Source: Cryptomeria japonica
Lineage: Eukaryota; Streptophyta; Pinopsida; Cupressales; Cupressaceae
Assembly (NCBI RefSeq): GCF_030272615.1
Contig: NC_081412.1
Coordinates: 39,798,791-39,862,790, forward strand
DNA length: 64,000 bases
Reading direction: 5' to 3'
This document shows, one piece after another, positions 46,054 through 55,352 of this stretch (its first letter is position 1; each line of letters opens with the position of its first letter). Made by a program: the position numbers and the translations under genes. The notes beneath the pieces were generated by a model. It was given only the letters and a program-made list of their open reading frames with translations. It had not been told where the DNA came from and made no database searches.

Positions 46054-49000
46054 TTAATTTCCATCCAGGGGCAGTAACTGATCAAAAATAGATTTACACT
46101 TTTTCCGAGCATCGGTGAGAGTGACAGAGAGGGCATTCTTTACACTTTCCATTAAAGAATTTTGTGCTTGAATATCAGCCAATAGTGATATTAAGCAATC
46201 AAGAGTGCATCCCTCTTGTGTAGTAGATAGGCGTGTGGCTCGGTTAATCTACTCTTGAACTGATGAAAGATGAGGAAGGAATAATGTCTGGAGTGTCATT
46301 ATATCCATCTTGATCTTATGTTCATTTCCGAGTTCCAGTTGTTGAGCCATGAGTTGTTGAAGCTTGGTATAAAAATTTTGAACTGAATTTGGCTCTGTGG
46401 TCAACTTATTTGAGAGATCGGTGATCTCTTTCTCAATTACATCAGTTTTATTCTTGATATCTTTAATGAATATAGAAAATGTGCAAAGTTTCTGAAATAA
46501 ATAAAGAATATGCTTGAGTTGAGGGGACAACTCAACAATGAATTTGACAAGCTTGACTTTCCCAATAGCTAGAGCTTTTTGTACCTCTTCAATCATTTTT
46601 GTAGTAAGCTCCTTGTCTTTTAGCTTGCTCAAGTACTCAGATGCATCAACTCCAGATGTTTCTATTTGAGTAAGGAGTTCATCCAGTTGAATTAGGATGG
46701 CTGCATCAGTTGACACTGTAGCTGAAGGTAGCATATCTGTTAGTAGTGTCTTTACCTTCTGAAGTACTTTATTCTTCTTTTGAATGGCCATCTATTTTTC
46801 TTGTTTGGCCTTTGCTTTGCATAGTTCATGGAAATCAATGAGTGCTTGTCCCTTTAATTTTGAGATATCCACATTGGGTAACACTATTGGTTTAGATAAA
46901 TCAATTTTGAAACTATGCTTTTTCACCTTCTTCTCTTTACCTTTGGTCGGTTGGACCAAGACAATAGCTTATGAGGCTTGCTAACCCTCAGTAGGTTTCT
47001 TGGTAGAGGCAACACTTTGGTCAGTTCCTGTAGCTGTTGTGGTGTCTTTTGGTGTCTCAGTACTGGGTGTCTCAGCTGCTACATTTTAAGTGCTTGATGG
47101 TGCTTGAGAGGTCTGGTCTTGAGTTGTACCTTCGGCTACTGCAGACTTGTGACCTTCGGTGCCTTGTGTTATATCTTGAGGAGCTTCGGTAGAGACAGGT
47201 TGAGTGATCGGAGGATAAGGCTAAACTTGTACTAACACGGATTCACTAGATACAAGTTTTGCATATGTAGTGCCTTCTATCATCTCCTGCTCCTGTTCCT
47301 CTGTATCCATGACATCTTCATCAATTTGAATAGTGTCAGCCAGGTCTTGCTTAGTAGCATCAGGACTGTGCTCAGTGACATCAGGTTCTTGCTCGGTGAC
47401 ATCAACAATTTCAACTTTAGATTGTTCACCAACATCTTTTATTTTGAAGATTTCCTGCCATTTTGCTTTTGTCTCATTCTCTACATTAATATATAACCCA
47501 TTCATCAATTTTACGGCTCTCTATTTGACAAGAAATTTTGAATTGTAGGTTGTCAAGTGTTCCTTTATTTCTGCTACAGACATATCAGGAAATAAATGGA
47601 CTAGATTTCTTTCTCTGATTTGTTTCTCGGAGTCCATTGCATATTTCCACCTGTTATCAATGTGCAAGTAAAGTTCATTTGGAAGTGACTTTACTAATTC
47701 CAATGGAGCTAGCCGAAACTTTAGAAGTGTGCAGATGACAGCTTCTTCAATTTGTCTCTTCTCATCATTATTCCTAGTCTCATACTTGACATAGCTAAAT
47801 GAACCAAATCCACCATATTCTTTTAGATTGGCATAGAAATTTTCAACACCGTATATTTACCTTCTTGCTTTTGACAATTTGGAATTTGTTGGCATCCTCA
47901 GACTCTATATCACTAGACTCTTTTGGCAAAATGAGTCTCTGAGTAGATTTCTTGTAGGTCTTCGTTACCTTGGGAATAGCAACACTCTTTTGTTTCTTAC
48001 TCGGTGATGCAGCTAATGCTCTTGTATTAGGTCTCTTTGTTGGAGGAGTCGGTAGGGCCTTTGAAATGTCCAGTTTCTTTCTTTTTAATACTTTACCCTT
48101 AGGTAGTTCAATGCTTAATGTTATTGCTGCCTCTTGAGCTTCTGATTCCTCTTTGGTGATGGCAAGAGTACCTTTGACAGGTGTAGAGGAGGATTCTTCT
48201 CTGAATTTTTTAGATAATGCCTTAATCATCTTTGTTGCTTTCCTTGTAGCTTTGGGTACTACAATGCTCATTTTTACCTTTTCCTTAACTTCTTCATAGG
48301 TTCCATATCTCAGTTCGGTAGTATGCCTTGGTAATGAAAGATAGGCATCAATTTGCTATTGTATGATGTCAAAGTCAATCTCGTAACCCATAGGTGGAAA
48401 AGATTGAGTTCTCGGTTCCACAACATTTACATAACAGTAATCAATATCTACCTCAAAGCATATGTCATCTTTATATTTCTCCACTAGCTGGGGTGGAATC
48501 CGGTACCTGTTGTGCATCTTCTCTTGAAATTTTCTGAAATAATCATCCATTATATCATTGAAATTATCTCCCAATTTCTTGATAAAGTCATTAACCTGAT
48601 GGGTGATTGGTCGGTGTAGCTCCCAAACTACTTTACCGATTGATGGAAAGAATTTTTCAAAGTAGAAAAACATGCATACAAGAAGTGAACCAAATTTTAG
48701 TGTATTTGCCGAGTTGTTCTTCTTTGGCTTCCTTATTGTGTTTAGGTTTTCAAACAAGTTCTTCAATAACACTTCACATAAGTCAACTTTCATTCCCTTG
48801 CTGATTGGAAGAAACAGTAACCAATTACTCTAATGGCAAACTTAAGTTCTGCATCAGTGACATTGTTCAGTTTCAGTCCTCGGTAATCAGATTCTACTCC
48901 AATTAAGCTGATTAACTCCTTCTGTGATATCATCTTCTGTGCTTGTGCATGATCATAGATAGGATAACCGGTGATCACATGAATGATTTCCTTGGTGATT

Positions 49001-49377
49001 TTGAATGGTTGCTCTTCTAGCCACATGAAATCATCATGACCTCTGCTTAGAATAAACTTAACCCACTAGGGTTTGAACACATGGGGATAGGTTAGGGCTT
49101 CAGTTAATCCCTTGATTTTTATATGCTTGTACTTGCTATCCATTTTGCCATCGGTACATAGCTCATCATATGTGTCACTTATCTCAACATGACCAAGTTC
49201 TTCAACACGACATTTGGTGAAGAATCTAACATCTTCAACTAACAAGACTCGATCCGAGATGAGTGAAAAGGTAGTTTTGTCATCTGGTTCAGAGGTGACT
49301 TTAGGAGTCAAGGTGTATTTTAGTGAGGGATTCTCTACATTCTTGATAACTAAGGGATCTTGGATCTTGGGCGCCAT
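46054..49377 (-). pseudogene. Element G ORF2, conserved protein of unknown function, broken
   Basis: Starts ATG at 49377 (MAPKIQDPLVIKNVENPS) and ends at the TAA at 46054, about 1,100 codons. Blocks: ILSRGHDDFMWLEEQPFKIT; VDLCEVLLKNLFENLNTIR; LKFGSLLVCMFFYF; YFRKFQEKMHNRYRIP; VEPRTQSFPPMGYEI; a basic linker (KGKVLKRKKLD, KKQKS); NELYLHIDNRWKYAMDSE; an acidic D/T/E-rich region (47221-47508); a C-terminal coiled coil (46249-46791) and tail to LLPLDGN. Frameshifts near 48790 and 47700-47840, and a handful of stops. A segment of about 15 residues present in A, B, D and I around the N-R-L/N-S-V-P region is missing at the 48790 frameshift. Confidence 0.78.
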
Positions 49378-49928
49378 TTTAAAGATTTCAGGTAAAAACT
49401 TAGCAAATTATCCTTAGGGTTTGACGGTTTACAAATGACAGACACTTCACACTCAACAGATAATAATAATTTGATAAGATTGGTAAACCAGCTTAACAAT
49501 GCGATAAGATTTGATGTTAATACCTTGGATTCGCTCTGAATGAGGTTTGATCGCCTTGATTCGCTCTGCTTTGCTCTTTCGAAAACTTGGTAAGTGTAAA
49601 TGACCGCGAAAATGCTTTTAAGTACACAAAATACCTTATCGGGCTCCGTGCGGGTTAGGTGAAAAACATTAAATGCACTCGGTTCACCTTTAACCGATTT
49701 ACTCTCTTTTTCTTTCGTTTTAACCGAGTAACCAAATTTCCTTCATTTACCGACTTGACAGGCTTCCTGTATTCACCGACTTGACAGGTTTCCTGTAAAG
49801 TACTTTTGATAGAATTTCAAACTTACTAATGCATCTTAACTATGCAGGTTTTTAATTTAGAACATAATAGAATAGAATTGTTATGATTTTAACCTTTAGA
49901 GAATGCAGTCCCTTCATACCCCTTTTGA
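49378..49928 (-). other. Element G inter-ORF region
   Basis: About 550 bases, non-coding. It has AGAGCGAATC words near 49525-49570 and a direct repeat of about 25 bases at 49748-49797 (ACCGACTTGACAGG...TTCCTGTA, twice). Possible leader for ORF2. Confidence 0.5.
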
Positions 49929-51281
49929 TTAATTTGGAATGGGTGCACCTAACTCGGTAGGTAAGGTGCTTTCTTCATTTGACACAATTTCCTTCTTTTT
50001 CCAAATCATCTTTAATTTTTCTTTTATCTCTTTAGTGTCTCCTCTAGGTTGATCTTTGCAATCTCTAGCCAAGTGTCCAACTTTGTGACAATGAAAACAT
50101 GCCATACCAGGATTTCTCCATGATCTTTGGTTGTTCATTCCAAACCTTATAAAATAGTTGGCACTAATATGTCCATATCTTCCACAATATTCGCACCATA
50201 TCCTTGTATTGTAATCCCATGGTACTATTGCATATTGTTGGTAAGGATCTGTGTGAGTTCGATAACCTCTAGCATTTGCTCGGTGTGCATACCACATGTA
50301 GTTCTTTTGCTTAAGCTAGCACTTCTCGGTACTATGTCCATATCTATTGCAGTTTTTACAAAACCCTTTGAATTTTGCCTTCTGATAGTTGTTAACAGAC
50401 TTTGTCCTACATTGATTAGATGTGTGACCATATTTATCACAATTGTAACAATAACCATTGAACTTAGTGATATTCGGTTGCTTACCTTTTCTGATTTGGC
50501 ACAAATTGGCAGTGTGACTTTGATTTCCACAGTAGTAGCAAATAGGCCTCTTTCTTTTTATGTTATTCCTTTTTCCAGCTTGCTTTTATGATTCTCCTTT
50601 CTCAGTAGTATGAATTCCTTTCTTGGTAGATTCTTTTCCCTTGTAACCGAGTCCTGCATCTTTGTTGGGTCTTCTTGCATTTAGTTTCTCATCCAACATC
50701 TTCGATGCTTCATACCTCTTCTTCAGTGTTTCTTTGGATTTCTTCTCTATTTCAAGTTCATTGGACAACCTAGATACTTCAAGTTTCAATGCTTGATTCT
50801 CATTCTCTTTTAGATTTGCATCATGATGTGCATAGCCCAATCGATCTGACATATTTTGTTGAATCCAAGTCAACCTTGTGATTTCATCATTCTTTTCAGA
50901 TACTAATGCTTCAAGCTGTTGTTTCTCTCTTTGTAGATCTCTTGCTTTATCCTCAGCTATCCTTAATGCATCTAGATTTTTAGTCATCTGTGTACTGAAA
51001 TGTTCATGTTCTCTTTTCATTGCTTTTAGTTGATCAGCTAGTGCTTTGTTCTTTTCTTTCAATACTCCAATCATTTCTTCAGTTTCTTCATATATACTGT
51101 TCTCAGATGATGTCTCAATTTGTTCCACTAACTCTTGAGAATCCTGCAAGTGATCAGATAATCTTCTTCTTACTTTCAGTGATTTTTGCATTTGCCTTTG
51201 CATGTCTGCAATCACTTGATTAGCATGATCCAACTCTTCTTGCAGATATACAATCCTCTGAGATTGTTTGTAGCCTTCCAT
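49929..51281 (-). pseudogene. Element G ORF1, Gag-like coiled coil plus five zinc knuckles
   Basis: Starts ATG at 51281 (MEGYKQSQRIVYLQEELD), 48 bases after the primer site. One frame runs to 49929, broken by stops at about 50589 and 50316; about 450 codons. Residues 1-230 are coiled coil. Knuckles: CYYCGNQSHTANLC, CYNCDKYGHTSNQC, CKNCNRYGHSTEKC, CEYCGRYGHISANYF (last Cys lost) and CFHCHKVGHLARDC. A KEIKEKLKMIWKKK tail matches the I-W-K-K-K tail of B. This is the best-preserved ORF1 in the window and the best query for the family. Confidence 0.83.
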
Positions 51282-51329
51282 TGATAAGATCTTTCTCTTT
51301 AGGACGTTAAACCCTTTTCCAAGATTCAA

Positions 51330-51341
51330 GCTCTGATACCA
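51330..51341 (-). promoter_or_regulatory. Element G primer-binding site
   Basis: TGGTATCAGAGC on the minus strand, two bases from the LTR end. Confidence 0.92.
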
Positions 51342-51343
51342 AT

Positions 51344-52495
51344 TGTTAGGCCCAATATGGAAAGCTAATGTACTGAGAGGGGAGGGGTGAATCAGTACTT
51401 CAAAAATTTTCTTGAATAATAACTTTACTATTATGCATAAACAAAATAGTGTAGTAACATAAAATAAAGTTAAAACAAATAGATAACAATCATACATGAT
51501 TCACTCCATAACAAATATATTTTGGTTACGCAAAAAATCTTGGTTAGAGAGAAAAAATTCAGTGGGGATGGGACCCACAACTTTACTACTGTAATAATAA
51601 AGAGTGCTTGGTTAGAGCTACATTTTAGCTATTTCTGATAGCTTACCCTGTTAGGAGTAACAAGATCTGTTAGATCTACCTTGCTAAAGGATTTTACAAC
51701 ATTTATTCTGAATGCTGCACCTGGTCAGAGGCTTTACAATTTATAGACTTGATTAGAGTCTTTTACCTTGTTAAAGGTTTCTCTTTCAACTTCACAATAT
51801 TACAATAAAGTCATTACAAATATCTACAACTTTACATCTGAAATGTTATAGCAGATTCCATGTGCTCAGAATAGATTACCTTGCTTATAGCATACCTCGG
51901 TAACCCATATAGTAACTCGGTAAACCCTTCTGTTTACTCTGTTCTTTGACTGTTCTCTGAAAACCTTCTCGGTGACCTTTGTGTCTCTATAACAGTCTTA
52001 CTTGCACACATGTACACACCCTTAACTCATACTGTATAAATAGATCTCTTAAGATGGTGATCTAATTCATTGCTTTGATCTTACAAACAAGATTCCTCAA
52101 ATGAATAACTATACAAAATATTTCATTGGTTAGATTGATCTCAAAATCATACACATTCTTCTGGTGCAATTTCCAATGTAATAACGGTTAGATGTGCCTC
52201 GATCTTGTAACATGTTTACATATGCATGTCCAGTTTCATTGTATCTGGTAACATGTTTCACTCGGTGTATATTAACTCGGTGTGTCATCTTTGCTGCTCG
52301 GTAACCATAAAAAGATACTCGATAGACAACTCAGTGTATACTGCGTTCTGTGACTATTTTCCTCTGTAACCGACTAGACTGTGCATACTGACTTCTCTAT
52401 GTGTACCGACTGCATGATTTGGTAGTGTTAACTGACTAGAGTATATAGTATGACTTTGAATATAGAAACTAATGACAATTTGATAAGTAGTAACA
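51344..52495 (-). repeat. Element G 5' LTR
   Basis: 1,152 bases, same length as the 3' copy, with scattered substitutions. Hairpin GTACTGA (51370-51376) with TCAGTAC (51392-51398). Confidence 0.93.
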
Positions 52496-53045
52496 ACCGG
52501 TTTGATGATGGGTGGTATATTTCTCACACAACTCTTTTTTCTTACTGCAACTAGATTATCAAAATTTATGTGGCCTTCGGTTCATTGATTGTGTATACCA
52601 GTTTGTGTGGTGGTTTCTAACAGCTCCTGCATAAGTCTTCTGATTGGTATCCTTGCTTACAGTTTATGTCTTCTTCTCTTCACCTTTACTTGAAGAAGTG
52701 AACTCTATCTCCTTACCAGATGTATCTTTTCTATTTGAACTTTGTCCTTCTTCAAATCCTAAGCCACCGATATCTTTTGATTGCTTCTATTTTCTTAGCA
52801 TCTTGTCCAAGGCTTCTATGCCACCCTCATATTTTCTTCTCACTTTCAATTCATCCTTACCCTTTTCAAGCTCCTTTCTTAGCTTCACTATTTCTTCTTC
52901 TAGGTCTTGATGCTCTAGTTCCTTCTTCATCAAATTAGAGGATGTAACTTCACATATCCTCTTGGCTTCTTCCAACTAGAGTTTCAAGTTAGAGATAACT
53001 TGATTGAACTCATCCAGGGATTGCTTCAAGTGATCTTGTTATTTT
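52496..53045 (-). pseudogene. Element F Gag remnant
   Basis: Minus strand: coiled coil VKLRKELEKGKDELKVRRKY at about 52800-52880 followed by YEGGIEALDKMLRK and a GLGFEEGQSS-like linker. This arrangement is common in plant Copia Gag C-terminal regions. Frameshifts and stops follow. The first five bases are also the TSD of G. Confidence 0.75.
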
Positions 53046-53914
53046 TGTTGGCATTTGCATGAAGATTTCATTAATGATATGTTATGTTGTCATTGATGGC
53101 AATACAAATATGAACACCATTGCTTGCTTGTTGTGATTTTGAATAAGAATCCTGGTTTACATTACCAAGTATTCACATGCTTTTTATGTCTTCAACCTAT
53201 CGCTGGTTTTCCTTCCCATAAACACATAATTCTTCTCCCCCTTTGACAACAATGCCAAATTGAAAGTAAAACATGTAATGTCAAATTTTCACTGTGCATC
53301 AACAACATACTACAACTGAATTATGTCATCGAGATTACAAACAAATCGGTATATGTATGACCATTGGATTTCATAGCAATCTCAACACATCAATCAAGAA
53401 AACTTCAACTGCTCTTTGATTACTACTTCATCGAGCTTAGTAACTCATCACACACTTTGTATTAGATGGTAACTTCATAAGAGTTCAGATATTATCTTGC
53501 GAGTCCCATCTCACTGTGGTTTTTACCTATTTAGGTTTTCCACGTATAAATATTTGTGTCATGTGGTGAATATTTTTGTGGTTATGATCTTATTATTGAT
53601 TTGATTAACTACTTAACTATTTCTAGTAAGGCAAGATAACTGGAAGCATTGAGAGATGAATTATATTGACATATGATAAAGCATTTGGATGTTTACAAGT
53701 TAAATGTTGTTTACTGTTAAGTTGTTGTAACAGTCAATCAATATTCTTATGAGTATTGATCTTGACAGTGGTATTTCATTGATAATTTTACTTTGTATGA
53801 TTGAGTTTGAGATTGGGAAGTTTGTATCAGTTTTTCTATTTACTAATGCACCTCCCCTTCTCAGTAATCTACCAGATGCTTATCTTTCATCATACCAACA
53901 ATTGGTATCAGAGC
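53046..53914 (+). repeat. Element H 5' LTR and primer-binding site
   Basis: LTR 53046-53900 (855 bases), TGTTGGCATT to ACCAACA. Hairpin TTACTAA (53840-53846) with TCAGTAA (53861-53867), one mismatch. Primer site TGGTATCAGAGC at 53903-53914. Confidence 0.87.
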
Positions 53915-53970
53915 GTCTTAGGTCCTCTAAGATCTAAGCCTAACAACTTGATGAAAAGATCTGCTAGATC

Positions 53971-54425
53971 ATGATGAAGAAGGAAGGTCTGAAGTTCAAC
54001 AATGAAAACTATAGGATATGGAGCGATAGAATGAAGATTTACATCAAGAGTTTGGGTAGTCAGTATTGGGATCATGTAGATACTAAGTATATAACACCTA
54101 CTGGGACTTTGAATGATGATCAAAAAGAAAGAACAACAAGAAAATCATCAAGCATTACATGCTATTATCAATTCCCTGTCTGATACTGAATATGTATATG
54201 TTCATGGTCTTGAAACTGCATATGAACTATGGAAAAAACTTGAAGAGATTTATAGCGGTGATGAACATATTAAGATTTCTAAAGAGGAGAGTCTAAGAGG
54301 AAAGTTTGATGACATGAGAATGTCTGAAGGTGAGAATATCCAGCAGTATGGTCAAATGATAAAAGAGATAGTCGAGAAAATTAAGAGTGTACAAGGGAAA
54401 GTGGAAGATGCCATAGTGATCAGTA
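53971..54425 (+). pseudogene. Element H Copia gag, N-terminal part
   Basis: Begins MMKKEGLKFNNENYRIW, where L-x-x-x-N-Y-x-x-W is the start of the Copia Gag (UBN2-type) domain. A frameshift near 54125 moves the reading to the frame carrying AYELWKKLEEIYSGDEHIKI and SEGENIQQYGQMIKEIVEKI. The domain is cut at 54425 by the LTR of element I, so the knuckle and pol are absent. Confidence 0.85.
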
Positions 54426-55148
54426 TGTTAGGATTAATGATAGTCCCAAAGATACTGAGGGGGGGGGGAAGGATTAGTATCTAACCGGTTAGCAAAATAT
54501 TTAACCTTATTAAGAACTTTGCATTCCAAAACAATTTACCGGTAAATAAGAATTAATGTAGTAAACATGAACAATAAAGACAACATAGAAAAAATACCAT
54601 AACACAAGATGTTTAACGAGGAAACCCAGTGTGGGAAAAACCTTGATGGGATTTGTGACCCAAAATATTTACTCACTGGCCAATAAATAAATATTACTTA
54701 CAATGAGGGGCATGCACATGCAGGAAGACCAACTGCCTAGAGCTCACTGCTCAATAAGAGTCACACTGACTACAAAAGTGGATTATGAAATCCAATACAA
54801 TGTACTGCTTCAAAGTAGTATCAACTATGCCAAGTTCAGTACCGATTTAAGCTCATTCTATAACCAAAACCTTTGATACACTTATATCACCTTATACATA
54901 ACTCAACTCTCAAAATGACCTATAAGATGTCATACATATATATGAGTCTTTTACAATATGCCTTGTCGGCTTTACAAAAGATAATTACAATTAAATACAA
55001 TAAACAAAAAATTATTCCCTGTCGGCTGGGGTGCCGGTATGCATTGTTGCCGCTGTCGGTGACTTTACCAGATGAATTCTAGAAGGTTTCCAGATGGTTT
55101 CCATCAATGACAACACCATTATTCCTATAAGAGTGCAGAATGCCAACA
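54426..55148 (-). repeat. Element I 3' LTR
   Basis: 723 bases, starting TGTTGGCATTC at 55148 (minus) and ending CCTAACA at 54426. Hairpin AGATACT (54450-54456) with AGTATCT (54476-54482), perfect 7 bp, C-rich loop. Confidence 0.85.
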
Positions 55149-55175
55149 ATCTCCCCCTTTGGTATTGATGGCAAC
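55149..55175 (-). promoter_or_regulatory. Element I polypurine tract
   Basis: AAAGGGGGAGAT (minus) abuts the LTR. TATTGATGGCAAC at 55163-55175 pairs with 55097-55109 at 11 of 13 positions. Confidence 0.85.
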
Positions 55176-55352
55176 ATTCATGAGAAAAATCCAAAAATTA
55201 TTTTTTAAAAGTGAAGTCCAAAAAGTTACCAAAAATATGTGCTCCCCCTGAGCAAATGATCTCCTCTGATTAAGATTTTTTCTCTATCCACTACTTCCCC
55301 TTTGACATCAATGACAAAGGTTGTCAAAAATTGTCAAACGAGTGCAAAAATT
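55176..55352 (-). other. Element I 3' non-coding spacer
   Basis: Short spacer with another purine run on the minus strand (CAGGGGGAGCAC near 55240-55251). No coding signal. Confidence 0.55.

Larger units (their letters stand above)
44527..52495 (-). mobile_element. Element G: complete pol-less LTR retrotransposon nested in F
   Basis: LTRs of exactly 1,152 bases at 44527-45678 and 51344-52495, primer site, ORF1, ORF2 and polypurine tract on the minus strand. Flanks are ACCAG (44522-44526) and ACCGG (52496-52500), a TSD with one transition. No pol. Its cis sequences differ most from the other pol-less elements (LTR starts TGTTACTACTT; polypurine tract AAAAGGGGAGG). Confidence 0.93.
41361..53045 (-). 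mobile_element. Element F: Copia retrotransposon remnant, split by element G
   Basis: Minus strand: LTR fragment 41361-41546, polypurine tract, RNase H, RT and integrase (41991-44526), then, beyond element G, a Gag-like remnant (52496-53045). The protease and most of Gag are missing, as is the 5' LTR, where H begins at 53046. C is its closest relative here. Confidence 0.85.
53046..54425 (+). mobile_element. Element H: 5' end of a Copia retrotransposon
   Basis: LTR, primer site and gag start on the plus strand; cut off at 54425 where element I begins. The rest is not in the window unless beyond element J. Confidence 0.85.
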
